Positions 1 through 8,765 are shown, counted from the first letter of the stretch. The stretch is 17,016 bases of DNA from an uncultured Asticcacaulis sp. (GCA_946480525.1 CAMLLA010000034.1:1-17016); one strand, 5' to 3'. Made by a program: numbers and translations. The notes: a model not told the origin generated them from the sequence alone.

Positions 1-2458
<2,458 letters not shown>

Positions 2459-2608
2459 CGTTTTTCCTTGGCGCGTAAATGCGCTAATTAAAAGTGTGTT
2501 CGTGTAGAGGCAGTCAGACTGCGCGCGAAAGGTTATCGGTCCAATCCGGACCAGAGTTTGCTTCGCGCCTGCTCTTTTTTGGCTTTTGAGACCAAAGACG
2601 CTTTTGTT

Positions 2609-2630
2609 TTTGATCCGTTTCAGGATCAAA
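2609..2630. repeat. perfect 8-bp inverted repeat upstream of rpoB
   Basis: TTTGATCC (2609-2616) is separated by six bases from GGATCAAA (2623-2630). On either strand it would form a perfect 8-bp hairpin with a 6-nt loop. It lacks a following T-run on the minus strand, so it is not a clear terminator. It may be one unit of a dispersed palindromic element together with the repeat at 2679-2721. Confidence 0.6.
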
Positions 2631-2678
2631 CCCTCGCCGGCGGAAAGAGCATAAAGCCGGCCTTCGGGTCCTACATAA

Positions 2679-2721
2679 GCGTTTCCGGAAAAATGGTTGC
2701 CGGTTTTCCGATTGGAAACGC
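2679..2721. repeat. imperfect palindrome upstream of rpoB (REP-like)
   Basis: The outer arms GCGTTTCC (2679-2686) and GGAAACGC (2714-2721) are perfectly complementary. An inner pair GGAAAA (2687-2692) and TTTTCC (2704-2709) continues the stem after a 4-nt bulge (GATT, 2710-2713). The layout resembles REP/RIME-type intergenic palindromes of alphaproteobacteria. That class assignment is inference, because no second copy lies in this window. Confidence 0.5.
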
Positions 2722-2853
2722 GACAGACAAAATTCACGCAGTACGCCTTATGGGGGAGCGTGCATTACCTCAGTTATCCCCACTCGTAAAGAGGGGAGAT
2801 GGATTTATTTTCGATTTTGTCAAGAGGGCAATTTCACCGCGGTTTTCTTGCCT

Positions 2854-3705
2854 TTAGCGATGCGGCTCAAACACCCGGTGATCCAGCCTCATCACCTCGA
2901 TCCCGGCTTTCCAATCGTGGTCCCAGCCCCTGCCCTTCATAAGGCCGATCAGGAAAAAGCCGGCGACGAAGCCGCCGAGGTGCGCCTCCCAGGCGATGGG
3001 GATGTCGAGCGAGACCGGCCGGCCCGAGACAACCTGAAGCAACAGGTAAGGCCCGCCGAACAGGACGACGACAAGAGCGTTGCTCCAGATAAAGAACCAG
3101 ACCGCTTCAAGCGTGCGGCGGCTGAACAGCGGGGCCACGCGTTCACCGAAGATATCGAGCCGCATCATGGCGGCGTAGATGCCGTAAATGGCGCCTGACG
3201 CCCCGACCAGCGGGATTTCGCCGTCGCGATGGAAGACCCAGAAGGTGGCTACGCCCGCCAGTCCGATCAGCAGGTAAAAGATATGGAAGGGGATCACCCC
3301 CCGCCAGCTCTTGCCAAAACGGGCGGCGACCAAGGGGGCCAGCGACACGTAGGCCCACATGTTCATGCCGATATGGGCGTAGCTGATGTAGGGATTGACG
3401 CCGTCGCCGTGCATGAAGATAGAGGTCAGCGGCGTCCACCAACGGCCGTCTTTCAACGCCTCGGCGGAAAAGGCGTAGGTTTCGAGCGGAACCAGCCCAC
3501 GCTGCTGACCGGCGAAGACGACGGCGCAGATGAGGACCACGATCCAGATCGGCCAATTACGCGGGTCGAACATCAGGGAGAATTGCGTCACGCGCCGCGT
3601 CACGACGCCTGCGGGCATCGGCCTTGGTCTGAGCGTTACCGGTACGGCCGTGCCCTCATCCATGCTTAACATATGGCTCAGGGACGGCGGTTTACAAAGC
3701 CCCAT
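2854..3705 (-). CDS. rhomboid family intramembrane serine protease
   Basis: Predicted multi-pass inner-membrane protease that would cut transmembrane substrates within the bilayer. Visible signatures are the nucleophile motif GASG (Ser170 counted from the first ATG), the second catalytic residue His242 in AHLGGFVAGF, and the oxyanion-hole type motif HIGMN (His111, Asn115). The block RWWTPLTSIFMHGD near residues 88-101 is also typical of rhomboids. Hydrophobic segments begin at about residue 51 (WPIWIVVLICAVVFA) and recur through to about residue 255. Length (283 aa) is normal for a bacterial rhomboid. The first ATG overlaps the end of the upstream nucleotidyltransferase-fold gene by 14 bp, suggesting translational coupling. 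Internal ATGs at 3672 and 3663 are alternative starts, since none has a strong Shine-Dalgarno. Substrates cannot be deduced. Confidence 0.9.
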   Translation of the reverse strand: MGLCKPPSLSHMLSMDEGTAVPVTLRPRPMPAGVVTRRVTQFSLMFDPRNWPIWIVVLICAVVFAGQQRGLVPLETYAFSAEALKDGRWWTPLTSIFMHGDGVNPYISYAHIGMNMWAYVSLAPLVAARFGKSWRGVIPFHIFYLLIGLAGVATFWVFHRDGEIPLVGASGAIYGIYAAMMRLDIFGERVAPLFSRRTLEAVWFFIWSNALVVVLFGGPYLLLQVVSGRPVSLDIPIAWEAHLGGFVAGFFLIGLMKGRGWDHDWKAGIEVMRLDHRVFEPHR

Positions 3706-4117
3706 CCGCCAGAAATTTGCGGATGAGTTCGGCGCGCCTGAGGTCCTTGTCTCGGCCGAACAGTTCTAGGATCGCGATCTGTTCGGGGAGTTCCGGCACG
3801 AAGACCGGGCCTTTGCCGGTCTCGATCCTGCGGCGGGTATGGAGTTTCAATGGCTGCCAAACGCCGCCGAATCTGACTTCGAACCCGCCCATGAATTCGA
3901 CCGGTACGTCGCGGGGCGGTTGGTACGCGGCAAAGACGGTCGAGCGAAACAGGGGATTGGTTGTCGGCGGCAGCGGTTCGAGCGCCAGCCGCTCCAAGGC
4001 TTCGGCTATAGTGGCTTCGGAGCCGAAGACATCAACATCCTTAGCTTCGGCTTCGACGCCGCACAGAACCATGGCGGCGCTGCCGATGATCCACCAGTCG
4101 TCTGCGGCGAACTGCAT
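3692..4117 (-). CDS. putative nucleotidyltransferase-fold protein
   Basis: A small soluble protein of about 141 aa. The N-terminal segment WWIIGSAAMVLCG followed by AEAKDVDVFGS has the GS...DxD arrangement of the DNA polymerase beta-type nucleotidyltransferase fold, where the two Asp residues would bind metal. The rest shows no domain I can name. Such minimal proteins occur as antitoxin/toxin components (MNT, AbiEii-like) and as orphan enzymes; no cognate HEPN-type partner is visible beside it. The ATG at 4117 is chosen because the peptide then starts just before the conserved GS motif. A TTG at 4138 is the alternative, and neither has a well-spaced Shine-Dalgarno. The gene follows the membrane-protein gene by a short gap and overlaps the rhomboid gene, so the three probably share a transcript. 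Function is inferred from one motif only. Confidence 0.6.
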   Translation of the reverse strand: MQFAADDWWIIGSAAMVLCGVEAEAKDVDVFGSEATIAEALERLALEPLPPTTNPLFRSTVFAAYQPPRDVPVEFMGGFEVRFGGVWQPLKLHTRRRIETGKGPVFVPELPEQIAILELFGRDKDLRRAELIRKFLADGAL

Positions 4118-4155
4118 GACCCTTGCAATAAAATTCAATTTCAGAACGCAAGTGA

Positions 4156-4809
4156 TTATTGTTCATCGTCAGCGGCATCCGACGCTGGCCTCAAACTAAC
4201 CAGCCAGGCGCAAATGCCGCCCATCAATGCGCACAGTCCGTAGGCGACTGCCGTCGCGATAGACTGACCTTCCCCCATCAGACCATAGAGTACCACAAGG
4301 ACGGTTATCCCTAACATCCCGATGACGCGGCCGGCATATCTCTGCCAGACGACCTGCGGGGCCGTCTCACCAAGACGGGAATTATGACTGCCTGGCGGGA
4401 CGGCAGCTGCCGCCACAATCTGCAAATAGCCCATGAGCAAGGTCAAAAGCAGGGCCTGTGGCAAGCGGAAAACGGGAATGAGGTCGGGAAACAGGCTGAC
4501 CACACCGGCGACTCCAAATGTCGCGACAATGGTAAGTCCTAGATAATGCAGCAATATCTTGCTTGTAGCCTGCCAGTTCCACGCCAGCAGACTGATGAAT
4601 GCAAACTCGACACCCCAGATCGTGAACATACCCGCCACGAAGTCCGCCCGCGCCATATAGACATTGCGGAAATGCAGGCCACCCATGGGGTGACAAAAGA
4701 AAAGATTGGCCAGAATAAAGGCAGCCAACGCAAGGACGGCAAAGCCGAGCCGTCTCAGCGTCACGCCGCGCGAACGCCAGCCTTCCTGTCGATCTGTCAG
4801 CCTGACCAT
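4156..4809 (-). CDS. hypothetical multi-pass membrane protein
   Basis: I do not recognise a family. The protein (217 aa) has a basic N-terminus and about six hydrophobic segments, for example LGFAVLALAAFILANLFF near the start, FVAGMFTIWGVEFAFISLLAW, LGLTIVATFGVAGVVSLF, ALLLTLLMGYLQIVAAAAV, VIGMLGITVLVVLYGL and a last one around ALMGGICAWLVSL. The C-terminal tail is short and acidic (DAADDEQ). No charged catalytic or transport motif stands out. The ATG at 4809 is preferred because GGAG lies 5 nt upstream; an in-frame GTG at 4815 is weaker. It is the first gene of a three-gene set inserted between rplL and rpoB, immediately after the rplL terminator, so it needs its own promoter, which I could not identify. 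Confidence 0.7.
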   Translation of the reverse strand: MVRLTDRQEGWRSRGVTLRRLGFAVLALAAFILANLFFCHPMGGLHFRNVYMARADFVAGMFTIWGVEFAFISLLAWNWQATSKILLHYLGLTIVATFGVAGVVSLFPDLIPVFRLPQALLLTLLMGYLQIVAAAAVPPGSHNSRLGETAPQVVWQRYAGRVIGMLGITVLVVLYGLMGEGQSIATAVAYGLCALMGGICAWLVSLRPASDAADDEQ

Positions 4810-4859
4810 ACGCACTCCATTTCGAACGCTAACATCTGCCTCTGCTGGCCGTCAAATCG

Positions 4860-4895
4860 CCAAAACAAAACGGGCCGGAGTCGCCTCCGGCCCGT
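4860..4895 (-). terminator. intrinsic terminator of the rplJL unit
   Basis: Arms ACGGGCCGGAG (4870-4880) and CTCCGGCCCGT (4885-4895) form an 11-bp perfect GC-rich hairpin with a 4-nt loop. On the minus strand it is followed by TTTTGTTTTG, a good U-rich tail. It lies 26 nt after the rplL stop codon. It should end most rplJL transcripts before the downstream block and rpoB. Confidence 0.9.
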
Positions 4896-4921
4896 CGTGG
4901 AATATCAGGCAAAAACCGAAA

Positions 4922-5308
4922 TTACTTAATTTCGACCTTGGCGCCGGCTTCTTCCAGCTTCTTCTTGATGTCGGCAGCTTCTTGCTTCGAGATGTTTTCC
5001 TTGACGGTCTGCGGAGCGCCTTCGACGAGGTCCTTGGCTTCCTTCAGGCCGAGGTCCGAACGGATGCCACGGATTTCCTTGATCACGTTGATCTTCTTGT
5101 CGCCGCCGTCGGTCAGGACAACGGTGAATTCGGTTTGCTCTTCAGCAGCTTCGGCCGGAGCGGCAGCAGCGCCACCAGCAGCAGCGGCAACGGCGACCGG
5201 AGCGGCAGCCGAGACGCCCCACTTTTCTTCGAGGAGCTTCGACAGTTCAGCAGCTTCGAGAACGGACAGGGCGGACAGGTCTTCGACCAGCTTTTCGAGT
5301 TTGGACAT
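4922..5308 (-). CDS. rplL: 50S ribosomal protein L7/L12
   Basis: Stalk protein of the large subunit that recruits and stimulates translation GTPases; it sits in multiple copies on L10. The 128-aa sequence shows the N-terminal dimerisation domain ([32 protein letters not shown]), an Ala/Gly-rich flexible hinge at about residues 33-57, and the conserved C-terminal domain with [20 protein letters not shown] and [11 protein letters not shown]. Length is slightly above the usual 120-126 because of the hinge. ATG is preceded by AAGGAAA at 4-nt spacing. It is 46 nt downstream of rplJ in the usual order and ends at a strong terminator rather than leading into rpoB. Confidence 0.98.
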   Translation of the reverse strand: MSKLEKLVEDLSALSVLEAAELSKLLEEKWGVSAAAPVAVAAAAGGAAAAPAEAAEEQTEFTVVLTDGGDKKINVIKEIRGIRSDLGLKEAKDLVEGAPQTVKENISKQEAADIKKKLEEAGAKVEIK

Positions 5309-5354
5309 TTGATTTCCTTAAAAGATGATGTGTTGAGTGAAAGGGTCTGTGTTC

Positions 5355-5867
5355 TTAGGCTTGCGCACGGGCGTGGGCGCCGATGACGCGGGCGACCGCA
5401 CCGGCAGGCGCTTGCAGAACGCCAGCGATCTTGGTCGCCGGGGCTTGCAGCAGGCCAACCAGCTTGCCGCGCAGCTCGTCCAGGGACGGCAGCGTGGCCA
5501 GCGACTTGACGCCGGCTTCGGTCAGGACTTCCGTGTCCATGATGCCGCCAATGATCTTGAGCTTGTCATTCTCTTTGGCGTACTGGACGGAAATCTTGGC
5601 AGCGGTAACCGGATCGGCCGAATAGACCAGGGCAACAGGGCCTTTGAACAGGGCATCGCCCTTTTCGCCGACCTTGCCGTCCAGGGCCTTTTGAGCCAGA
5701 CGGTTCTTGAACACCTTCACAACGGCGCCTTCCTTGCGGAGACGGTTGCGAAGTTCAGACATTTCCACAAAGGTCATACCCGTATACTGGGTGACAACCA
5801 CGGTAGCATGGTCGGCGAATACGCTTTTCAGCTCTTCGATCGACGCAGCTTTTTGAGCGCGGTCCAT
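5355..5867 (-). CDS. rplJ: 50S ribosomal protein L10
   Basis: L10 anchors the L7/L12 dimers to 23S rRNA and, in characterised bacteria, represses its own operon by binding the mRNA leader. The protein starts MDRAQKAASIEELKS and is 170 aa, a normal length. I chose the ATG at 5867 because an ideal GGAGG lies 6 nt upstream; a longer in-frame reading from 5897 would place that GGAGG inside the coding region and add ten unconserved residues. The core VVTQYTGMTFVEMSELRNRL and the block VFKNRLAQKAL are typical L10. rplL follows by 46 nt. The upstream neighbour is not rplA, as in most bacteria, but a roughly 430-nt leader/promoter region and then divergent accessory genes. Confidence 0.97.
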   Translation of the reverse strand: MDRAQKAASIEELKSVFADHATVVVTQYTGMTFVEMSELRNRLRKEGAVVKVFKNRLAQKALDGKVGEKGDALFKGPVALVYSADPVTAAKISVQYAKENDKLKIIGGIMDTEVLTEAGVKSLATLPSLDELRGKLVGLLQAPATKIAGVLQAPAGAVARVIGAHARAQA

Positions 5868-6174
5868 AAGTGGCCTCCATGGGATATGTGACGACAAAAT
5901 GCCGTCACGGCGGTGACATCCCGGCCCAAGGGCCGGAACAACGATAACCCTTTCGTTTCCGCATATGCGGAGCCGTCAGGGGTAACTGTCCAGATGAGAT
6001 GCTGATCACCACGAGGCCACGGTTCCTGTTTAAGGAAACAGTAGATCTCTTGAGGCGTTTCGCGTCCCGTCTCAATTCGGCGCCTGAGGGCTCTCAGACA
6101 TTATGGAACAGGTGGCCCCTGCTCCCCGAAGGTCTCGGACAGAACGGGTGAAAGGACGGACCTTCCACGCCGGA
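5868..6174 (-). promoter_or_regulatory. structured rplJ leader (probable L10 autoregulatory region)
   Basis: About 300 nt of untranslated sequence precede rplJ on the minus strand. It contains several hairpins. CCGGCCC/GGGCCGG is at 5921-5936. The palindrome TCCGCATATGCGGA is at 5958-5971. CTGTTT/AAACAG is at 6026-6041. Close to the Shine-Dalgarno are two mutually exclusive hairpins: GTGACG (5888-5893) can pair with CGTCAC (5903-5908), or GTCAC (5904-5908) with GTGAC (5913-5917). L10 leaders that bind the L10-(L7/L12)4 complex are established in other bacteria. Assigning this one to that function is inference from position and structure; I did not match a specific kink-turn. Confidence 0.55.
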
Positions 6175-6180
6175 GCGCGC

Positions 6181-6209
6181 CTGTTACAGGCAAAGCCAGG
6201 AAAAGGCAA
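6181..6209 (-). promoter_or_regulatory. candidate promoter for rplJL
   Basis: On the minus strand TTGCCT (6204-6209) is followed after 17 nt by TAACAG (6181-6186). The start would fall near 6174, giving a leader of about 300 nt. The -35 shares TTGCC with the candidates before rplK and tRNA-Trp in this window. No experimental support is possible here. Confidence 0.35.
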
Positions 6210-6265
6210 GCCTTGATTGCGGCAAAGGCCGCGCTGCGCTGATGACGGCAGGCGAAAGGCGTAGT

Positions 6266-6275
6266 ACACCGGTGT
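6266..6275. promoter_or_regulatory. 10-bp palindrome before the HbpS-like gene
   Basis: ACACCGGTGT is a perfect palindrome located 23 nt upstream of the HbpS-like start codon, inside the untranslated region shared with the divergent rplJ promoter side. It could be a small operator, but the short length makes chance occurrence possible. Confidence 0.25.
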
Positions 6276-6298
6276 CACAGCCGAGAGGAAGACCTACC

Positions 6299-6799
6299 AT
6301 GAAGACAGCCATTCTCGCCATCGCCAGTGTTCTTGCCTTCGCTACGCCGGCACTGGCCCAAACCAAGCCGGCGGCGCCCGCCACTCCCGTCGTTTACCCG
6401 CCGTATGGCCGCACGATCACGCTGGCTGAGGCCAAGACAGCCGCCGCGGCTGCCGAAGCCGAGGCGCGCCGCAATGGCTGGAACATGGTGATTACCGTTG
6501 TGGAACCCAACGGCGCCATGGTGCTGAGCCAGAAGATGGACGGCGCCCAATATGGCTCCAACGATGTTGCACGCCGCAAGGCCGAAACCGCTGCCAGTTT
6601 CAAACGCCCGACATCCTACTTTCAGGAAGCGGTCAAGGGCGGAACCCTGAACGCTATCTTCACCGGCGCATTGGCCGTCGAAGGCGGCGAACTTCTGGTC
6701 GTGGACAATGTCGTCGTGGGCGCGATCGGCGTATCCGGCGGCACCGGCCCGCAGGACGGTCAGGTGGCGCGTGTGGGCGCATCCGCAATTTTGAAGTGA
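6299..6799 (+). CDS. secreted HbpS/GlcG-like (DUF336 family) protein
   Basis: A 166-aa protein with a clear Sec signal peptide (MKTAILAIASVLAFATPALA, cleavage before Gln21), so it is periplasmic or extracellular. The mature part has the HbpS/GlcG-family pattern: TLAEAKTAAAAAEAEARRNGWNMVITVVE, then NGAMVLSQKMDGA, then ARRKAETAASFKRPT, and the glycine-rich end GGELLVVDNVVVGAIGVSGG. Family members bind haem or small ligands (HbpS in Streptomyces) or accompany glycolate genes (GlcG); the ligand here is unknown. The ATG at 6299 is chosen over an in-frame upstream ATG at 6242 because it opens the signal peptide and has GAGAGGAA about 8 nt upstream. A 10-bp palindrome, ACACCGGTGT, lies 23 nt before the start. 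The 3' end overlaps the convergent DUF1272 gene by 40 bp. Confidence 0.85.
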   Translation: MKTAILAIASVLAFATPALAQTKPAAPATPVVYPPYGRTITLAEAKTAAAAAEAEARRNGWNMVITVVEPNGAMVLSQKMDGAQYGSNDVARRKAETAASFKRPTSYFQEAVKGGTLNAIFTGALAVEGGELLVVDNVVVGAIGVSGGTGPQDGQVARVGASAILK

Positions 6800-7032
6800 A
6801 CGCACGGCTCAGCACGCAATATCCTTCGGCTCGACGGAGGATTTGCGGCCAGCTTTTGCGCCGGGCGAATGGGACGCCGGACCAGTTCGCCGCCACAGTT
6901 CGGGCACGTAAGCGCCATGGCCTGCGCGCAGCCCTTGCAAAAGGTGCACTCAAACGTGCAGATCATGGCATCGGCCGCTTGCGGCGGCAGATCCGTGTCG
7001 CAGCATTCACAGTTTGGCCTGAGCTCCAGCAT
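6760..7032 (-). CDS. DUF1272 cysteine-rich protein
   Basis: The N-terminal half matches the DUF1272 family as I know it: MLELRPNCECCDTDLP, then ICTFECTFCKGCAQ, then CPNCGGELVRRPIRP. Nine Cys residues (8, 10, 11, 25, 29, 32, 35, 43, 46) make a zinc-ribbon-like metal site likely. The molecular function of the family is unknown. ATG at 7032 is chosen because the family begins with exactly this MLELRPNC peptide and GAGG lies 5 nt upstream; the same frame stays open further upstream to a possible start at 7167, but that extension lacks family similarity. At 90 aa it is somewhat longer than typical, because a C-terminal tail runs antisense into the last 40 bp of the HbpS-like gene. A structured repeat (7052-7130) lies just upstream of its start. 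Confidence 0.85.
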   Translation of the reverse strand: MLELRPNCECCDTDLPPQAADAMICTFECTFCKGCAQAMALTCPNCGGELVRRPIRPAQKLAANPPSSRRILRAEPCVHFKIADAPTRAT

Positions 7033-7051
7033 ACTTGCCTCGTCGAATAGT

Positions 7052-7130
7052 GGAGGAGGACGCGCCAACATCCTCCTCCGTATCATTCGGACTGCGGCAA
7101 CCCGGAGAAGGATGTGTGCCCGAACAATCT
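7052..7130. repeat. structured direct repeat, copy 1
   Basis: A 9-bp stem GGAGGAGGA (7052-7060) / TCCTCCTCC (7071-7079) encloses the 10-nt loop CGCGCCAACA. After 12 nt comes a 21-nt block (7092-7112, starting CTGCGGCAACCCGG and ending AGAAGGA), and 13 nt later AATCT (7126-7130). The same layout recurs at 8679-8758 with the stem changed in a compensatory way. On the minus strand this copy sits in the 5' untranslated region of the DUF1272 gene, with the hairpin 19 nt from its ATG. On the plus strand it lies about 215 nt before the AraC-type regulator. Confidence 0.8.
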
Positions 7131-7343
7131 TTCCCCCGCGTAATGCAGGAACCGTGCCCTCAATCATACTTTCAATTCACAATGAAGACTGCCGGTCCGG
7201 TGGGGCTGACGGACTGATGACATCTTCGGGCGCGGCGTACAGGTAGGCCAGCGTCCTTTGGCAATGATTTGTCGACGAAAGTGATGATGCCGTAACGGAA
7301 GCCGGTCTTGAAGGTGGCGGAAATGACATATAGGGTAAGAATC
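7131..7343. other. non-coding stretch upstream of the AraC-type regulator
   Basis: Between repeat copy 1 and the regulator I see no gene with family resemblance. A short minus-strand frame (7172-7345, about 57 aa) has a weakly hydrophobic start but no Shine-Dalgarno and no recognised domain. The promoter of the regulator is expected here, but no convincing -35/-10 pair stands out. Confidence 0.4.
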
Positions 7344-8330
7344 ATGCCAAACACGTCTTTTCCCGCTCCCCTGCCAAATCGCAAGGTCTGCACGCTGGCC
7401 TTTGACGGCATGCCGCTCTTCGAGTTTTCCATTTCGGTCGAGCTCTTCGGCCTCGACCGGCCCGAAATGGGACCGGACTGGTACACATTTAAGGTCGTCG
7501 GCTTCGATGACGGCCCCTGCCGCACCACGGCGGGCGTACAGGTCGCCGCGCCCTACCCGCTGGAGGCTCTGGAGGACGCGGGCACGATCATCATTCCCGG
7601 CTGGCCCATCGCCCGGCCCGTTCCGGAAAAACTTCGAGAGGTGATCGTTCGCGCCTATGGACGCGGCGCGCGCATCCTGACCATTTGCTCAGGGATAGAG
7701 GTGCTGGCGGCGTGCGGCCTGCTGAATGGCCGCAAGGCGACGACGCACTGGAAATATACCAGCCACATCCGGTCGCATTATCCGGATATCGAAGTCATAC
7801 CTGATGTCCTTTACATCGACGAAGGGCAGATACTGACCTCGGCCGGCAGCGCCGCCGGCATCGACCTGTGCCTGCACCTGATCCGGCGCGATTTCGGCCC
7901 TGCCGCCGCCAACACGGTAGCCCGGCGGCTGGTCGTTCCGCCGCACCGCGACGGCGGCCAGGCTCAGTACATCGAGCGCGCCGTTCCGGTGGTCTACGAA
8001 AGCGACAGGCTGGGGCCGCTGCTCGACCACATGCGTCGCAACCTCGACAAGGATCATCGCATCGGCGACCTGGCCAAACGCGCCGGCATGAGCGAGCGCA
8101 CCTTCCTGCGCCGATTTTCGGAGGCCACAGGCACCACACCGGCCAAGTGGCTTCTGACGGCGCGGTTGAACGAAGCACGGGATCACCTGGAAGCCAGCGA
8201 CATTACGGTCGAGGAAATCGCCATGCGCGCTGGCTTCGGCACGACGACCAACCTGCGCCACCATTTTCGTGAGCAGTTGAACACCACGCCGACTGCTTAC
8301 CGGCAAACCTTTTCCCGAGCCTCAGCCTGA
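7344..8330 (+). CDS. GlxA/FtrA-type AraC family transcriptional regulator
   Basis: A 328-aa regulator with two domains. Residues about 13-185 form a DJ-1/PfpI (class I glutamine amidotransferase-like) sensor domain, including the elbow ICSGIEVLAACGLLNGR with Cys115. Residues about 223-321 form the AraC DNA-binding domain (IGDLAKRAGMSERTFLRRF and VEEIAMRAGFGTTTNLRHHF, two helix-turn-helices). The linker RRLVVPPHRDGGQAQYIE is characteristic of FtrA-like members. I use the ATG at 7344, preceded by AGGG at 8-nt spacing; ATG 7323 (GAAGG upstream) and TTG 7308 are alternatives. The monooxygenase-like gene begins 10 nt after its stop, so the two are likely cotranscribed and functionally linked. The inducer is unknown. 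Confidence 0.9.
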   Translation: MPNTSFPAPLPNRKVCTLAFDGMPLFEFSISVELFGLDRPEMGPDWYTFKVVGFDDGPCRTTAGVQVAAPYPLEALEDAGTIIIPGWPIARPVPEKLREVIVRAYGRGARILTICSGIEVLAACGLLNGRKATTHWKYTSHIRSHYPDIEVIPDVLYIDEGQILTSAGSAAGIDLCLHLIRRDFGPAAANTVARRLVVPPHRDGGQAQYIERAVPVVYESDRLGPLLDHMRRNLDKDHRIGDLAKRAGMSERTFLRRFSEATGTTPAKWLLTARLNEARDHLEASDITVEEIAMRAGFGTTTNLRHHFREQLNTTPTAYRQTFSRASA

Positions 8331-8340
8331 GTTTCGCCAC

Positions 8341-8670
8341 ATGATCTTCGCCTCACTGCCCGAACCGCCCTATTACATCGTCAGCTTTTCGTCCCGCCGG
8401 ACCGAAGGCGACCAGGGCTATGGCGACATGGCGGTGCGCATGGCCGAACTGGCGGCTCAGCAACCGGGCTATCTGGGCGTTGAAAGCGCGCGCGATGCCG
8501 ATGGCTTTGGCATCACCAATTCGTTCTGGGTGGATGAAGACAGTATCCGGGCCTGGAAACGTGTGGTCGATCACCTGGCGGCCCAGAAGACAGGGCGCGA
8601 AACCTGGTATGAGCGTTATGAGGTCCGTATCGGCCGGGTCGAACGGGCCTACTCCTTCAGCGGATTCTAG
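8341..8670 (+). CDS. antibiotic biosynthesis monooxygenase (ABM) domain protein
   Basis: A 109-aa single-domain protein with the ABM ferredoxin-like alpha/beta-barrel pattern. A first strand PPYYIVSFSSRR is followed by a helix containing YGDMAVRMAELAAQQPGYLGVESAR, a strand ITNSFWVDEDSIRAWK and the terminal ERYEVRIGRVERAYSF. Family members include quinol or haem monooxygenases and many uncharacterised stress proteins that work as dimers; no specific reaction can be assigned. It starts 10 nt after the AraC-type regulator and almost certainly belongs to the same transcript, so the regulator may control it. Repeat copy 2 begins 8 nt after its stop codon. Confidence 0.82.
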   Translation: MIFASLPEPPYYIVSFSSRRTEGDQGYGDMAVRMAELAAQQPGYLGVESARDADGFGITNSFWVDEDSIRAWKRVVDHLAAQKTGRETWYERYEVRIGRVERAYSFSGF

Positions 8671-8678
8671 GGCTGTGC

Positions 8679-8758
8679 GGGGGAGGACGCGCCTACATCC
8701 TCCCCCTTTATTACCTGAGCTGCGGCAACCCGGAGAAGGAAGTTCACTCAGATAATCT
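8679..8758. repeat. structured direct repeat, copy 2
   Basis: A 9-bp stem GGGGGAGGA (8679-8687) / TCCTCCCCC (8698-8706) encloses the loop CGCGCCTACA. After 13 nt the 21-nt block identical to copy 1 follows (8720-8740), then 13 nt later AATCT (8754-8758). The single stem change relative to copy 1 (A to G on one arm, T to C on the other) preserves pairing. The hairpin is followed on the plus strand by TTTATT, so this copy could also act as a weak terminator for the regulator/ABM unit. Confidence 0.8.
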
Positions 8759-8765
8759 CTTGAAT

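Larger units (their letters stand above)
2459..2853. other. 395-nt gap upstream of rpoB with palindromes; no convincing gene
   Basis: This space separates the rhomboid gene from rpoB, both on the minus strand. It must hold the rpoB ribosome binding site (AAGGA at 2465-2469) and probably its promoter, but I could not pick a convincing -35/-10 pair. A 99-codon plus-strand open frame (2558-2857) has no recognisable domain and no family resemblance, and I do not call it. The stretch contains two clear inverted repeats, listed separately, and a shorter one, GGTCC-AATCC-GGACC, at 2538-2552. The density of palindromes suggests an intergenic repeat element or a structured rpoB leader. Confidence 0.6.

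Noticed and set aside
2558..2857. 99-codon plus-strand frame upstream of rpoB
   Set aside because: No recognised domain, no strong ribosome binding site, and it covers palindromic intergenic sequence.
5868..5897. Longer start for rplJ at 5897
   Set aside because: It would place the ideal GGAGG ribosome binding site of the 5867 ATG inside the coding region and add ten residues not typical of L10.
6072..6278. 68-codon minus-strand frame in the rplJ leader region
   Set aside because: The peptide has no domain or Shine-Dalgarno and overlaps the candidate rplJ promoter and leader.
7172..7345. Short minus-strand frame beginning MILTLYVISATFKTGF
   Set aside because: Weakly hydrophobic start but no ribosome binding site and no family I recognise; it overlaps the regulator's 5' region.
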